From DAIOXA01 sp050949165 (GTDB taxonomy: Bacteria; Bacillota; Proteinivoracia; UBA4975), in the NCBI GenBank assembly GCA_050949165.1, contig JBMNFF010000003.1:283758-347757 (forward strand): 64,000 bases of DNA, in the 5' to 3' direction. Under the pieces are notes generated by a model. That model searched no databases and was not told the origin of the DNA. It saw only the letters and a program-made list of their open reading frames with translations. Shown piece after piece: positions 26,522 to 34,040 of the stretch. Every line of letters starts with the position of its first letter. Positions within the stretch are counted from its first letter, which is position 1. Made by a program: the position numbers and the translations under genes.

Positions 26522-27721
26522 CTACTCCTTAATTAAATGATAGATCCCGATCATTTCCTGCCGGGACATGAGCTTGGGCACCGGGTACAGAGGATGGGCC
26601 TCCTGATATGCCCTTTCCGCCATCAGGGGAATGTCCTGCTCTTTGATGCCTTGGATCTTGGTGGGGATGTCCATGCGCCGGTTCAAATCCTTGACCCACT
26701 CGATAAAGCGCTGGGCCTTTCCGGCCAGGGTTTCCTCCCCGCCACCCAGTCCCACCAGGTCAGCCAGTTCTGCCAGCTGCCGGTGAATGGACGAGCCAAA
26801 GTATTCCAGGATATAGGGCAGGATTACCGCATTGGCCAAACCGTGGGGCACCGAATAAAAACCCCCCAGGGTATGGGCGATGGCGTGGACATAGCCCACA
26901 TAGGCCCGGGTAAAGGCCGCCCCCGCCAGGAAGGCCGCCTCCTGCATCTTGGCCCGGGCCGTCAAGTCGCTCCCGTCGGTATAGGCGGCGTACAGGTAAT
27001 CATAGATGAGCTTGACGGCGTCCCGAGCATCCCTGCGGGTCTGTTTGGTGTTGCTCCTGCCAATATAGGCCTCCACGGCATGGGTCAGGGCATCCACCCC
27101 TGTGGTAGCGGTTATCTGGGGCGGCAGATTGACGGTCAGCAGCGGATCCAACACGGCATAGCCGGGGATCAGGGCGGTGTCGTTGATGGCGTACTTCTCA
27201 TGGGTCCTGGCGTTTGTTATTACAGCCGCCAGGGTGGTCTCGCTGCCGGTGCCGGCGGTGGTGGGGATGGCCACCAGGGGCGGAGTCTTCTTGAGGACCT
27301 TGAGCTGGCCCTTCATCTGGGGGATGCTCTTGTTGGGCCGGGCCACCCGGGCCGCCACCCCCTTGGCGCAGTCCATGGGCGAGCCGCCGCCGAAGGCGAC
27401 AATCCCCTGGCATTTATTGACCTTGTACATCTCCAGGGCCTCTTCGATATTGTCGATGGTGGGATTGGGCACCGTCCCATCATAGACCGCATACCTTATC
27501 CCTGCTGCATCAAAGCCCGCCAGCATGCCATCCAGCAGACCCAGGGACATCAAACCCTCGTCGGTGACAACGAGGACATTGTCCAGTCCCTTCTCCTTCA
27601 TGAAGCCCGGCAATTTCTCCAGGCTGCCTTCTCCCTGCAAGAGTTCCGGACGCCGCCAGGGCAAGAAGTGGGCGGCAATCCTAAATACGCCCTGGTAGGC
27701 CCTGCAATAGAGCTTAAACAT
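26522..27721 (-). CDS. Iron-containing alcohol dehydrogenase
   Basis: 399 residues, group III metal-dependent alcohol dehydrogenase. It has the NAD-binding IVAFGGGSPMDCAKGVAAR, IPTTAGTGSETTLAAVITN and metal ligands in GVDALTHAVEAYIGRS and YVHAIAHTLGGFYSVPHGLA. Start ATG 27721 (MFKLYCRAYQGVFRI) after AGGAGGGGTTGC. Unusually, about 25 extra N-terminal residues precede the first strand. It is the first gene of a two-gene unit with the AOR. Upstream lie an inverted-repeat operator and a GTCCGGAC palindrome shared with the GlpA-like operon. It likely reduces or oxidises a primary alcohol or 1,2-diol. Confidence 0.92.
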   Translation of the reverse strand: MFKLYCRAYQGVFRIAAHFLPWRRPELLQGEGSLEKLPGFMKEKGLDNVLVVTDEGLMSLGLLDGMLAGFDAAGIRYAVYDGTVPNPTIDNIEEALEMYKVNKCQGIVAFGGGSPMDCAKGVAARVARPNKSIPQMKGQLKVLKKTPPLVAIPTTAGTGSETTLAAVITNARTHEKYAINDTALIPGYAVLDPLLTVNLPPQITATTGVDALTHAVEAYIGRSNTKQTRRDARDAVKLIYDYLYAAYTDGSDLTARAKMQEAAFLAGAAFTRAYVGYVHAIAHTLGGFYSVPHGLANAVILPYILEYFGSSIHRQLAELADLVGLGGGEETLAGKAQRFIEWVKDLNRRMDIPTKIQGIKEQDIPLMAERAYQEAHPLYPVPKLMSRQEMIGIYHLIKE

Positions 27722-27736
27722 GCAACCCCTCCTACT

Positions 27737-27757
27737 GACATTATTTATGCTAATGTC
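27737..27757 (-). promoter_or_regulatory. Inverted-repeat operator just upstream of the alcohol dehydrogenase
   Basis: GACATTA-TTTATGC-TAATGTC is a perfect 7-7-7 inverted repeat starting 16 bases before the start codon, so it lies in the 5' leader. A repressor here would control the adh-aor unit. A possible -10, TAGAAT on the minus strand, lies just upstream. Confidence 0.55.
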
Positions 27758-27789
27758 TTAATTCTACAGGTTGCCATAATCTTCCTCTA

Positions 27790-27800
27790 AATGTCCGGAC
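27790..27800 (-). promoter_or_regulatory. GTCCGGACATT motif shared with the GlpA-like operon
   Basis: The same 11 bases occur at 14278-14288, also in front of a minus-strand redox operon. Both contain the 8-base palindrome GTCCGGAC. A shared regulator is an inference. Confidence 0.5.
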
Positions 27801-27805
27801 AAAAC

Positions 27806-27821
27806 GGGGCTGTCGCAAAAC
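27806..27821 (+). repeat. Solo IS1182-type terminal inverted repeat
   Basis: GGGGCTGTCGCAAAAC matches exactly the last 16 bases, reverse-complemented, of the IS1182-family element at 62133-63995. No transposase or second end is nearby, so it looks like a scar or an isolated end. Confidence 0.6.
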
Positions 27822-27918
27822 AGATGCCCGCCCTATTACCTCCTGCAATTCTTCGCAGGTGGTGGCAAAAGGCCCCGTATTCAGAAAAACTGCCTTCAAG
27901 CATGTTCAGCCGAAGACA

Positions 27919-27942
27919 ATAGCAGGTCCCGGGACCTGCTAT
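27919..27942. repeat. 24-bp perfect palindrome
   Basis: ATAGCAGGTCCC joins directly to GGGACCTGCTAT with no loop. It lies between the catabolic operon (ending at 27992) and the alcohol dehydrogenase promoter. It may act as a terminator stem or a protein site; no strong T run follows on either strand. Confidence 0.55.
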
Positions 27943-27991
27943 ACTGCTTTCTCAACATGTCATGTAGTAAACCGAAAAGGGATTGGCGGAG

Positions 27992-28735
27992 CTAGGTCAA
28001 GTAAAAAATCCTGTCCCTATACTTTTCGAAGATCTTTTTATTGAATTCATCCCCGCCGTCTACGTTGGCGCTGTGAAATATCGGCGGTTCCACTCCCCTG
28101 GCTTTCAGAATAGCGGCCGCCTCTACGACGATGGCGTTGCCGATGGCCGCCCCCGCTATCGTCGATGTGGCTCCGATCTTCTGCGCAAAGCCGTCGATGC
28201 TGATGGCTGCGTCTTCAAAGTCGCCGCAGTTATCGATAACCAGGTCCGCCAGTTCATAAAGCTTTTTGCCGCTGTCGTGGCGGGAAGTGACGCCTTGGGA
28301 GTATTCCATATTTGTTATGGCCACGACATAGGCGCCCCTTTCCTTGGCCTCCAAGGCGGCGTCGATGACCACAGGGTTCCTGCCTGATACCGAGTGAATA
28401 ATGAGCAAATCTCCGCTTGCCAGGGGGCTCTCTCTGATGATTTCCCTGCCAAAGCCCGGCAGGCGTTCTGCTTTTGAGGTCAGGGTAGCCGGCCTGGTGT
28501 CCAGCATCAGGGTGGGATTGAAGATTGGGTTGATGAGGGCAAAGCCCCCCGTCCGGTAAAACAGCTCCTGGCTGACGATGCTGGCATGGGAACAGCCGAA
28601 GGCAAATATGCTTTTGCCCGCCATTACCACCTCGGCGACCTTTTCCGCCGCCTCTTTTATCTTGCCGTACTGCTCTTGCTTAATCCTTTCCAGAATGGCG
28701 ATGGCAGCATCCAGATATCTGCAGCCGTAATCCAC
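27992..28735 (-). CDS. SIS-domain sugar isomerase-like protein (UPF0309/SIS_2 type)
   Basis: 247 residues. The SIS fold shows SIFAFGCSHASIVSQELFYR, the phosphosugar-binding loop SGDLLIIHSVSGRNPVVIDA and VVAITNMEYSQGVTSRHDSG. The UPF0309 (SIS_2) family matches in length and in the C-terminal PPIFHSANVDGGDEFNKK. SIS domains bind phosphosugars and catalyse aldose-ketose isomerisation or act as sensors. Start GTG 28735 after GGCGGGAGTTACC. It is the last gene of the PTS-lactonase-aldolase operon, 24 bases after the aldolase. Probable role: isomerising a phosphorylated intermediate of that pathway. Confidence 0.85.
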   Translation of the reverse strand: MDYGCRYLDAAIAILERIKQEQYGKIKEAAEKVAEVVMAGKSIFAFGCSHASIVSQELFYRTGGFALINPIFNPTLMLDTRPATLTSKAERLPGFGREIIRESPLASGDLLIIHSVSGRNPVVIDAALEAKERGAYVVAITNMEYSQGVTSRHDSGKKLYELADLVIDNCGDFEDAAISIDGFAQKIGATSTIAGAAIGNAIVVEAAAILKARGVEPPIFHSANVDGGDEFNKKIFEKYRDRIFYLT

Positions 28736-28759
28736 GGTAACTCCCGCCTTTCCTGATTT

Positions 28760-29392
28760 TTATTGCCCTTGGATCAACTGAATGTAGTCTCTGGTCAGCT
28801 CAACTATTCTGGTGTACTCCCCGGCATAGATCAACCTCTTGTCGACCAGGCTGGAGCCGATGCCGAAAAGCCTGACGCCGGCGGCCTTAAAGTCCTGCAA
28901 GTTGTCCAGGCCGACGCCGCCTGTGGCCATTATGGGAAGATCAGCCAGGGGGGCGAGGACGTTCTTAATATAGGCGGGGCCCAAAGACCCTGCAGGAAAT
29001 AATTTGACAACATCGGCCCCAGCTCTGTGGGCATGGAGTATCTCAGTGGGTGTCAGGGCCCCGATAATCGTCGGGATGCCATGGGCTTGGGCGGCCCTTA
29101 TTACACCTTCCTCCAGGGTGGGGGTGACGATAAACCGGGCGCCCGCCCCGATGGCTGAGCGGCAGGCGGTGGCGTCCAGGACCGTCCCGGCGCCGACAAC
29201 TGCCTCCTCATCCTCTGCCAGCATGGCGATCTGTTCCAAGGCTTCGCCGCCATCCAGGGTGATCTCGATGAACTTACAGCCGCCTCGCTTTAGGCTGACC
29301 GCCGTATCACCGATGTACCTGGTTTCCAGTTTGCGGATTATCGCCACCAGCCCCGCTTCAAACAGGGCCGCCACTGTCTGCTCTTTACTCAT
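28760..29392 (-). CDS. KDPG/KHG-type class I aldolase
   Basis: 210 residues, TIM barrel of the Eda/DgaF family. The Schiff-base Lys is in GADVVKLFPAG (Lys130); EITLDGGEALEQIAMLAEDE and VVGAGTVL are typical. In place of the usual PVIR at the N-terminus it has AIIRKLE, and it lacks the standard TPGA after EITL, which fits a DgaF- or Dgo-like specificity rather than canonical KDPG. Start ATG 29392 after GGGGGCGGAAGAT. The reaction should release pyruvate and an aldehyde phosphate from a 2-keto-3-deoxy sugar acid made by its operon partners. Confidence 0.88.
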   Translation of the reverse strand: MSKEQTVAALFEAGLVAIIRKLETRYIGDTAVSLKRGGCKFIEITLDGGEALEQIAMLAEDEEAVVGAGTVLDATACRSAIGAGARFIVTPTLEEGVIRAAQAHGIPTIIGALTPTEILHAHRAGADVVKLFPAGSLGPAYIKNVLAPLADLPIMATGGVGLDNLQDFKAAGVRLFGIGSSLVDKRLIYAGEYTRIVELTRDYIQLIQGQ

Positions 29393-29404
29393 ATCTTCCG
29401 CCCC

Positions 29405-30124
29405 CTACAAGTGCCTTTTTAATATCTCGGCAATATACTCCACGACGCTGTCGATGACATACCGCCCCTTTTCCCTGGTAGCCTTGGTTGCATCGCCCAT
29501 GACGCTGGTCTCGGAGAACTCGTCCCATCTGATGGGCGTGTAGCTTATCTCTGCCGGGACTTCCGGCGAGCCGGCTATTGCCTTGCTCATGTCCACATAT
29601 TCTTCGGCCAAGTACAGCATGTAGGAGGTCTCGATTTCTTCTGCGTGGAAGAATTCGCCATAGAGCTTGCCGCTCTCCATGACTTCGCCGATGGCCCTAT
29701 CGGCGCCGGGATATGTGAAATAATAGATTTTCATCTCATCATCGTAGATAGCCCGCACCGCTTCCTTAATGGCGCTCAAATTGCCCAGGTGGGCATTGAT
29801 GATGACGAAGATCTTAAAGCCGTTTCGCTTGACCTCCAGGCCAATCTCCTTGATGGTCTCCCGCAACAGGTCATTGGAAATACCAATGGAGCCCAGCCTG
29901 CGGCCCAAACTCCAGACTTGGGCGTAGTGGATGGTGGGCAGGATCATGCCTCCGACTCTTTCCACCACCTTGGCCGCCAATCTTTCGGCGAGGATGGAAT
30001 CGGTGCCCAGGGGCAGGTGATCGCCGTGGGATTCCACTGCCCCGATGGGCAGCAGGGCGATCTTCTCCCTTCTTATCTTCTCCTCCAACTTATAATCGGA
30101 TTGCTCGTTGAACTTCATCTTCAT
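29405..30124 (-). CDS. Creatininase-family amidohydrolase
   Basis: 239 residues. The family metal site is in LLPIGAVESHGDHLPLGTDS and in FFHAEEIETSYML near residue 160. The usual NGHGGN is altered to NAHLGN here. The family includes creatininase, mycofactocin peptidase MftE and the riboflavin-pathway formamide hydrolase ArfB, all cutting amide-type bonds with two metals. Inside a sugar operon an amide or lactam hydrolysis step on an amino-sugar derivative is plausible. The start ATG 30124 overlaps the preceding stop (ATGA); an ATG six bases later is an alternative. Confidence 0.85.
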   Translation of the reverse strand: MKMKFNEQSDYKLEEKIRREKIALLPIGAVESHGDHLPLGTDSILAERLAAKVVERVGGMILPTIHYAQVWSLGRRLGSIGISNDLLRETIKEIGLEVKRNGFKIFVIINAHLGNLSAIKEAVRAIYDDEMKIYYFTYPGADRAIGEVMESGKLYGEFFHAEEIETSYMLYLAEEYVDMSKAIAGSPEVPAEISYTPIRWDEFSETSVMGDATKATREKGRYVIDSVVEYIAEILKRHL

Positions 30125-31119
30125 CGCCTCGGTTGGTAAGCAAAAAATTGCCTTGGATTGGTCACAAAGAATTGCTCAATCAAGCCTTGGCCATCGAGAC
30201 CTGCCGCTTCCGCCTCTTCGATAAATCTGGGCCGCCATTTTTTGAGGATAAATTCCAGCCCCAAGCCGTAGCCGTAATGCTTGTAGTACGACTTTCTGGC
30301 CATATCGCCGCTGATCAGAATGCGGTGGGCATAGCCCCTCTTGCAGAGCTGGAGGATGGCCTGGATTCTCATGCTCTCCGGTCCGTATTTTATCTTGCCG
30401 ATTCCGTCAAAACAGAGGTAGGCCCCCGTGGCCAAGATCTTTTCGTAATAGTACAGGTCGACATTCCTGTCCATATGGCCGAAGGATACCCTCTCCAGGT
30501 CGACATTTTCCTCTTTGAGTATCTCTATTTGCTCCAAAGCCATGGTCCCCGCCTCGGTATGGCAGTGTATCGGGGCGTTGGTCTCATGATGGGCCATGGC
30601 GGCAACCCTTATGGTCTTTTCCTCCAGGGGGGACAGGGTGTTGTACCCGGTGCCAAATTTTATTTGGCCCGCCTTATAGGGCGTGCCCTCCATGCCCTCC
30701 TCCACTTCCCTGACCACATGGCGCGCCAAAGTGTCCAGAGAACTTTTCTCTATCCACTCGCCGTAGGTGCGATAATCCCCTACCAGTTCCCTTAAACTTT
30801 CAGTAAGTCTGGCCTGCCATAAGAACTCTTTATTAAAGCCGGCCGTTCCGATGATGTGGATTCCCGTTTCCCTGGCCAGCTCGGCTACGGCCTGGACATC
30901 CCGGCCGTAATCGATGGCGGTGGCATCGACTATTGATCTGCCGCCCAGCGCCTTAAAATCCAGAATATCCAGCTTGGACTTTTCCCTGTCGTCCAGCAAC
31001 AGGTCGTCTTCGCCTTTTTCCTGCCAATACATGGGCCTGCACACTATATGTTCATGGGCGTAGGTCAGGCCTAACTCCGCCGGGTCTATGTCTTTGAGCA
31101 GGGTTCTCACAATTTTCAT
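30121..31119 (-). CDS. Phosphotriesterase-homology metallohydrolase, candidate phospho-lactonase
   Basis: 332 residues of the amidohydrolase superfamily, PTE/PHP branch. Metal and catalytic residues are seen in GLTYAHEHIVCRP, QIKFGTGYNTLS (Lys of the metal bridge), APIHCHTEAGTMALEQIEIL, VSFGHMDRNVDL and ILISGDMARKSYY (final Asp). Several PTE-family proteins encoded beside ascorbate-type PTS genes have been characterised as lactonases for phosphorylated aldono-lactones, and this context matches. Start ATG 31119 after GGAGAAATTCCC. Substrate is unproven; the PTS would supply a 5- or 6-phosphorylated compound. Confidence 0.87.
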   Translation of the reverse strand: MKIVRTLLKDIDPAELGLTYAHEHIVCRPMYWQEKGEDDLLLDDREKSKLDILDFKALGGRSIVDATAIDYGRDVQAVAELARETGIHIIGTAGFNKEFLWQARLTESLRELVGDYRTYGEWIEKSSLDTLARHVVREVEEGMEGTPYKAGQIKFGTGYNTLSPLEEKTIRVAAMAHHETNAPIHCHTEAGTMALEQIEILKEENVDLERVSFGHMDRNVDLYYYEKILATGAYLCFDGIGKIKYGPESMRIQAILQLCKRGYAHRILISGDMARKSYYKHYGYGLGLEFILKKWRPRFIEEAEAAGLDGQGLIEQFFVTNPRQFFAYQPRR

Positions 31120-31140
31120 GGGAATTTCTCCTTTGTCCGC

Positions 31141-31776
31141 TTACCGGGTTAAATCGCCTACTATTTTTGTGCCGTGCACTTCCCTGGCCCCGGTTTTTTC
31201 CGCCACCTCGAGATAATTGTCCACGGTGACGCCTACGGCGGGCATGATGGTGATTCTGCCTGCGCTGTACTCAATCAATTCCTTGATGGCTCCGGCGTTG
31301 CTCAGGGCGGGAGTTCTCTCCCTTCTCCCCTTGGTCGCCACCCTTATTACCCCCAGGCCGATAAGGGCATCCAGGGCCTTATTTCTGTCTGGGGTCTCGT
31401 CAAAAGCCAGATGGCAGGCGACCTTCAGCTCTCCGCATCTCTTTATCAGCCTGGCCATGGCTGCAATATCGATTTCCCTTGCTTCGGTAAGGATGCCAAA
31501 GACAACGCCGTCCACTCCTATTTCTCTGCAGACATCGATGTCCCGCTCCATGATCTGCAACTCTTCCTCGGTGTAGACAAAGTCGCCTCCCCGGGGCCTG
31601 ATGATGGGGAAGATGGAGATGCCGAGGTTTTTCCTGGCCAGTTCTATGGTCCCATAGCTGGGGGTGGTGCCCAACACTGCCATGTTGTCGCAGAGCTCAA
31701 TTCGATCCGCCCCCAATTCCGCCGCCCTCTTTGCCTGGTCGTAATTTTCCACGCAGGCTTCCCTTATAATCTTCAC
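31141..31776 (-). CDS. cutC: CutC-family TIM-barrel protein
   Basis: 211 residues. The CutC signature is complete: EACVENYDQAKRAAELGADR, IELCDNMAVLGTTPSYGTIE, IRPRGGDFVYTEEELQIM and VDGVVFGILTEAREIDI. CutC was linked to copper homeostasis in early work, but the fold is a TIM barrel and in this operon a sugar-metabolic role is more likely. GTG start 31776 follows GGAGGGATAAT. It is the first gene after the two hairpins that separate it from the PTS genes. Confidence 0.88.
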   Translation of the reverse strand: MKIIREACVENYDQAKRAAELGADRIELCDNMAVLGTTPSYGTIELARKNLGISIFPIIRPRGGDFVYTEEELQIMERDIDVCREIGVDGVVFGILTEAREIDIAAMARLIKRCGELKVACHLAFDETPDRNKALDALIGLGVIRVATKGRRERTPALSNAGAIKELIEYSAGRITIMPAVGVTVDNYLEVAEKTGAREVHGTKIVGDLTR

Positions 31777-31788
31777 ATTATCCCTCCA

Positions 31789-31850
31789 GTTAGTGCCCCC
31801 GGGCGGCCCCGGGAGGGAAGATAGCCGCTGGGCCGCCCGGGGCTGACTAA
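31789..31850 (-). repeat. GC-rich intercistronic hairpin 1 in the PTS operon
   Basis: TTAGT..CCCCGGGCGGCC pairs with GGCCGCCCGGGG..ACTAA, giving a long GC stem with few mismatches directly in front of cutC. There is no T run, so an RNA-processing or stability element is likelier than a terminator. Confidence 0.6.
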
Positions 31851-31851
31851 T

Positions 31852-31914
31852 AAAGAGATTCCTCTCAAGGGCGCAAAGGGTATCCTTGGCGTCTCAAGCA
31901 AGAGGAATCTCTTT
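31852..31914 (-). repeat. Intercistronic hairpin 2 in the PTS operon
   Basis: AAAGAGATTCCTCT and AGAGGAATCTCTTT are a perfect 14-bp inverted repeat around a 35-base loop, 30 bases after the EIIC stop. It could end most transcripts after the PTS genes or protect their mRNA 3' end. Confidence 0.65.
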
Positions 31915-31944
31915 GAAGTTAATCCGGCTAAAGGCCTTGATCTC

Positions 31945-33252
31945 TTAGAATAACAGCATGGCAATCCAGCGGACCAAGGGCCCCAGTATGAACATGTCGG
32001 AGTCGGCCGCCCACATCGCCGTATCGGGAATTGTCGAGGAAATCAGGTGAGTGACGGTTAAGTACTGGCCCAGAGCCACTACGGTTGCCGTGATAAAGCC
32101 GCCCAGGAAGGCCCCTACCACACCGCCGGTCTTGTTGCCGAATACGCCGGCTGTGGCGCCGTGGAAGAACAGCACGATCATCGTCGGCACCACCACATAG
32201 CCCGTTACGTTGCCCAGGATTACGATCCAGAGGATGATCCCCACAAAGGTGCCCAAGAAGCCGATGATCACAGAATTGGGACCATAGGGATACACAATGG
32301 GGCAGTCCAGAGCCGGCTTGGCGCCGGGGACGATCTTGGTCGCAATACCGTTAAAGGCCGGGACAATTTCCCCGATGAACATCCTCACCCCGTACAGGAC
32401 CACTGCAATACCCCCGGCAAAGCTCAAGGACATCAGAATGGCGTGGATGATGAAGTTGGTATCGCCGGAAGATGCGATGATTTCCTTGGCCCCCGGTGTG
32501 CCCTTGGCAAAGAGCAAGATAGCTCCCACCACAAAGAGGATCGTCATGGTCAGGGCGGTGACGATGTTGGAATCCCGGACAAAGGCCCATTTCTTTGAGA
32601 CCTCTATCTTTTCGGCATCTCTCTCGGGGTTGCCAAATATTTTGCCCAGCAGGGCGCCCAATAGCGCCACAGAGGCTGAGGTATGACCCAGTGCGATATT
32701 CGGGTTGCCGGTAATCTTGGTCATCAGCGGCTGGGTCAGCGCCGGCTGGACCGTCCAGTAAACGCCCAGCAGAATCGAGAGGAAAATGGTCAGCTGAGTA
32801 GAGCCTACATCGGGAACGGCGTGGACTACGATTCCCGCCATAATTGCCGATGTCCAGAACATCATATGGCCAGTCAGATAGATGTACTTCAACTTGGTGA
32901 ACCTGGCCAAGAGGACGTTGATAATAAAACCAATGGTCATGGACAGGGCAACCACTGAACCCACTTTCTCCAGGAAGGCTGCCTGCCCCATGAAGTTGGT
33001 GAAGGCCTGGGGCTCCAGGCCAAAGACTTCGGCCCACATGGGTTCAAAAGCTGTCAGTGCTTCTACGATAATACCTGCGCCCGCATTGATGATCAGGAAA
33101 CCGATAATTGCCTTGATTACCCCTTGAACCACTTCACTGGCCGACTTCTTTTGCAACAGCAATCCCAGGAGCACGATGATGCCCAGGAGGATTGCAGCCT
33201 GGCCGAAAAGGTTCGTTACAACCCAGTTGATAACATTCATGACGCCGGTCAT
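31945..33252 (-). CDS. PTS EIIC, ascorbate (UlaA/SgaT) type
   Basis: 435 residues with about eleven membrane helices. It has the UlaA-like N-terminus NWVVTNLFGQAAILLGIIVL and GLLLQKKSASEVVQGVIKA, the motif GHTSASVALLGALLGK and the C-terminal FFHGATAGVFGNKTGGVVGA. This is the membrane channel that passes the sugar while EIIB phosphorylates it. Start ATG 33252 after AAAGGAGATC. It follows the EIIA and EIIB genes in one operon. L-ascorbate is the known substrate of E. coli UlaA, but the enzymes downstream differ from the ula pathway, so another sugar acid or lactone is more likely. Confidence 0.92.
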   Translation of the reverse strand: MTGVMNVINWVVTNLFGQAAILLGIIVLLGLLLQKKSASEVVQGVIKAIIGFLIINAGAGIIVEALTAFEPMWAEVFGLEPQAFTNFMGQAAFLEKVGSVVALSMTIGFIINVLLARFTKLKYIYLTGHMMFWTSAIMAGIVVHAVPDVGSTQLTIFLSILLGVYWTVQPALTQPLMTKITGNPNIALGHTSASVALLGALLGKIFGNPERDAEKIEVSKKWAFVRDSNIVTALTMTILFVVGAILLFAKGTPGAKEIIASSGDTNFIIHAILMSLSFAGGIAVVLYGVRMFIGEIVPAFNGIATKIVPGAKPALDCPIVYPYGPNSVIIGFLGTFVGIILWIVILGNVTGYVVVPTMIVLFFHGATAGVFGNKTGGVVGAFLGGFITATVVALGQYLTVTHLISSTIPDTAMWAADSDMFILGPLVRWIAMLLF

Positions 33253-33297
33253 ACTACTCGATCTCCTTTCCCTTTGTATTTTGCCATCTCAGTCCCC

Positions 33298-33570
33298 CTA
33301 CTTGATTATCCCTGCCTGTACCAGCACCTCCTTGATCTCGTTTTTGTCGATAAAATTATTGATAACTATTATGCGTTCATCATCGCCATCAAAGGTATCG
33401 GCAAGGTCCTTGCTTGTGGCTATATAGTCGACATCGGCGCCCTTGGCTCCTGTAACGTCGCTGTGTTCCACCGATGCGTCTACGCCGTTTTCCCTGAGGA
33501 CCGCTTCGATATTCATTCGCAAAATTAAACTGGACCCCATCCCAACCCCACAGACCGCCAATATCTTCAT
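33298..33570 (-). CDS. PTS EIIB, ascorbate (UlaB) type
   Basis: 90 residues, the usual length. The phosphocysteine loop is at the very start: MKILAVCGVGMGSSLILRMN, with Cys7 as the phosphorylated residue. EIIB takes phosphate from EIIA and passes it to the incoming sugar. The start overlaps the EIIA stop by ATGA, and EIIC begins 45 bases later. Confidence 0.92.
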   Translation of the reverse strand: MKILAVCGVGMGSSLILRMNIEAVLRENGVDASVEHSDVTGAKGADVDYIATSKDLADTFDGDDERIIVINNFIDKNEIKEVLVQAGIIK

Positions 33571-34016
33571 CCGCTCATCTCCTGTTCCTTTATTTGAATT
33601 AAGGCCAATATATCTTGCTTGTCATCGGTTTCCGCTATCCTGGAAACGATGTCTTTTTCATTTAAGACCTTGGCAAGCTTGCTCATCAGCAGTATGTGGT
33701 CATCGTTGTCCATGGCAGCGATGCCCAAGACCACTCGCACGGGATCATTGGCGGCATTGCCAAATTCAACGGCTTCTTTTAAGGTTACCACCGACATCCC
33801 GGTTTTCAGGGCCCCGTCTTCCGGCCGACCATGGGGCAAGGCCAGCCCCGGCGCCAATACGAAGTACGGACCGTTCTTCAAATAGTTATTGACCATGGAA
33901 TCTATATACCGCTCCTGGACATAACCACCCTCAAACAGGGCGCGGCCGGCGGCTCTGATTACTTCTTCCGGCGTCTGCAAATCTATCTTCAGCAAAATTG
34001 TCTTTTCGTCAATCAT
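33567..34016 (-). CDS. PTS EIIA, mannitol/fructose (UlaC) type
   Basis: 149 residues from ATG 34016, nine bases after AGGAG; a TTG directly touching that site is less likely. The phosphohistidine is in APGLALPHGRPEDGALKTG (His62 from this start). EIIA receives phosphate from HPr and gives it to EIIB. It follows the PRD regulator by 24 bases, so regulator and transporter are probably co-transcribed. Confidence 0.92.
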   Translation of the reverse strand: MIDEKTILLKIDLQTPEEVIRAAGRALFEGGYVQERYIDSMVNNYLKNGPYFVLAPGLALPHGRPEDGALKTGMSVVTLKEAVEFGNAANDPVRVVLGIAAMDNDDHILLMSKLAKVLNEKDIVSRIAETDDKQDILALIQIKEQEMSG

Positions 34017-34040
34017 GGCTCTCAACTCCTAATCAGCGTG

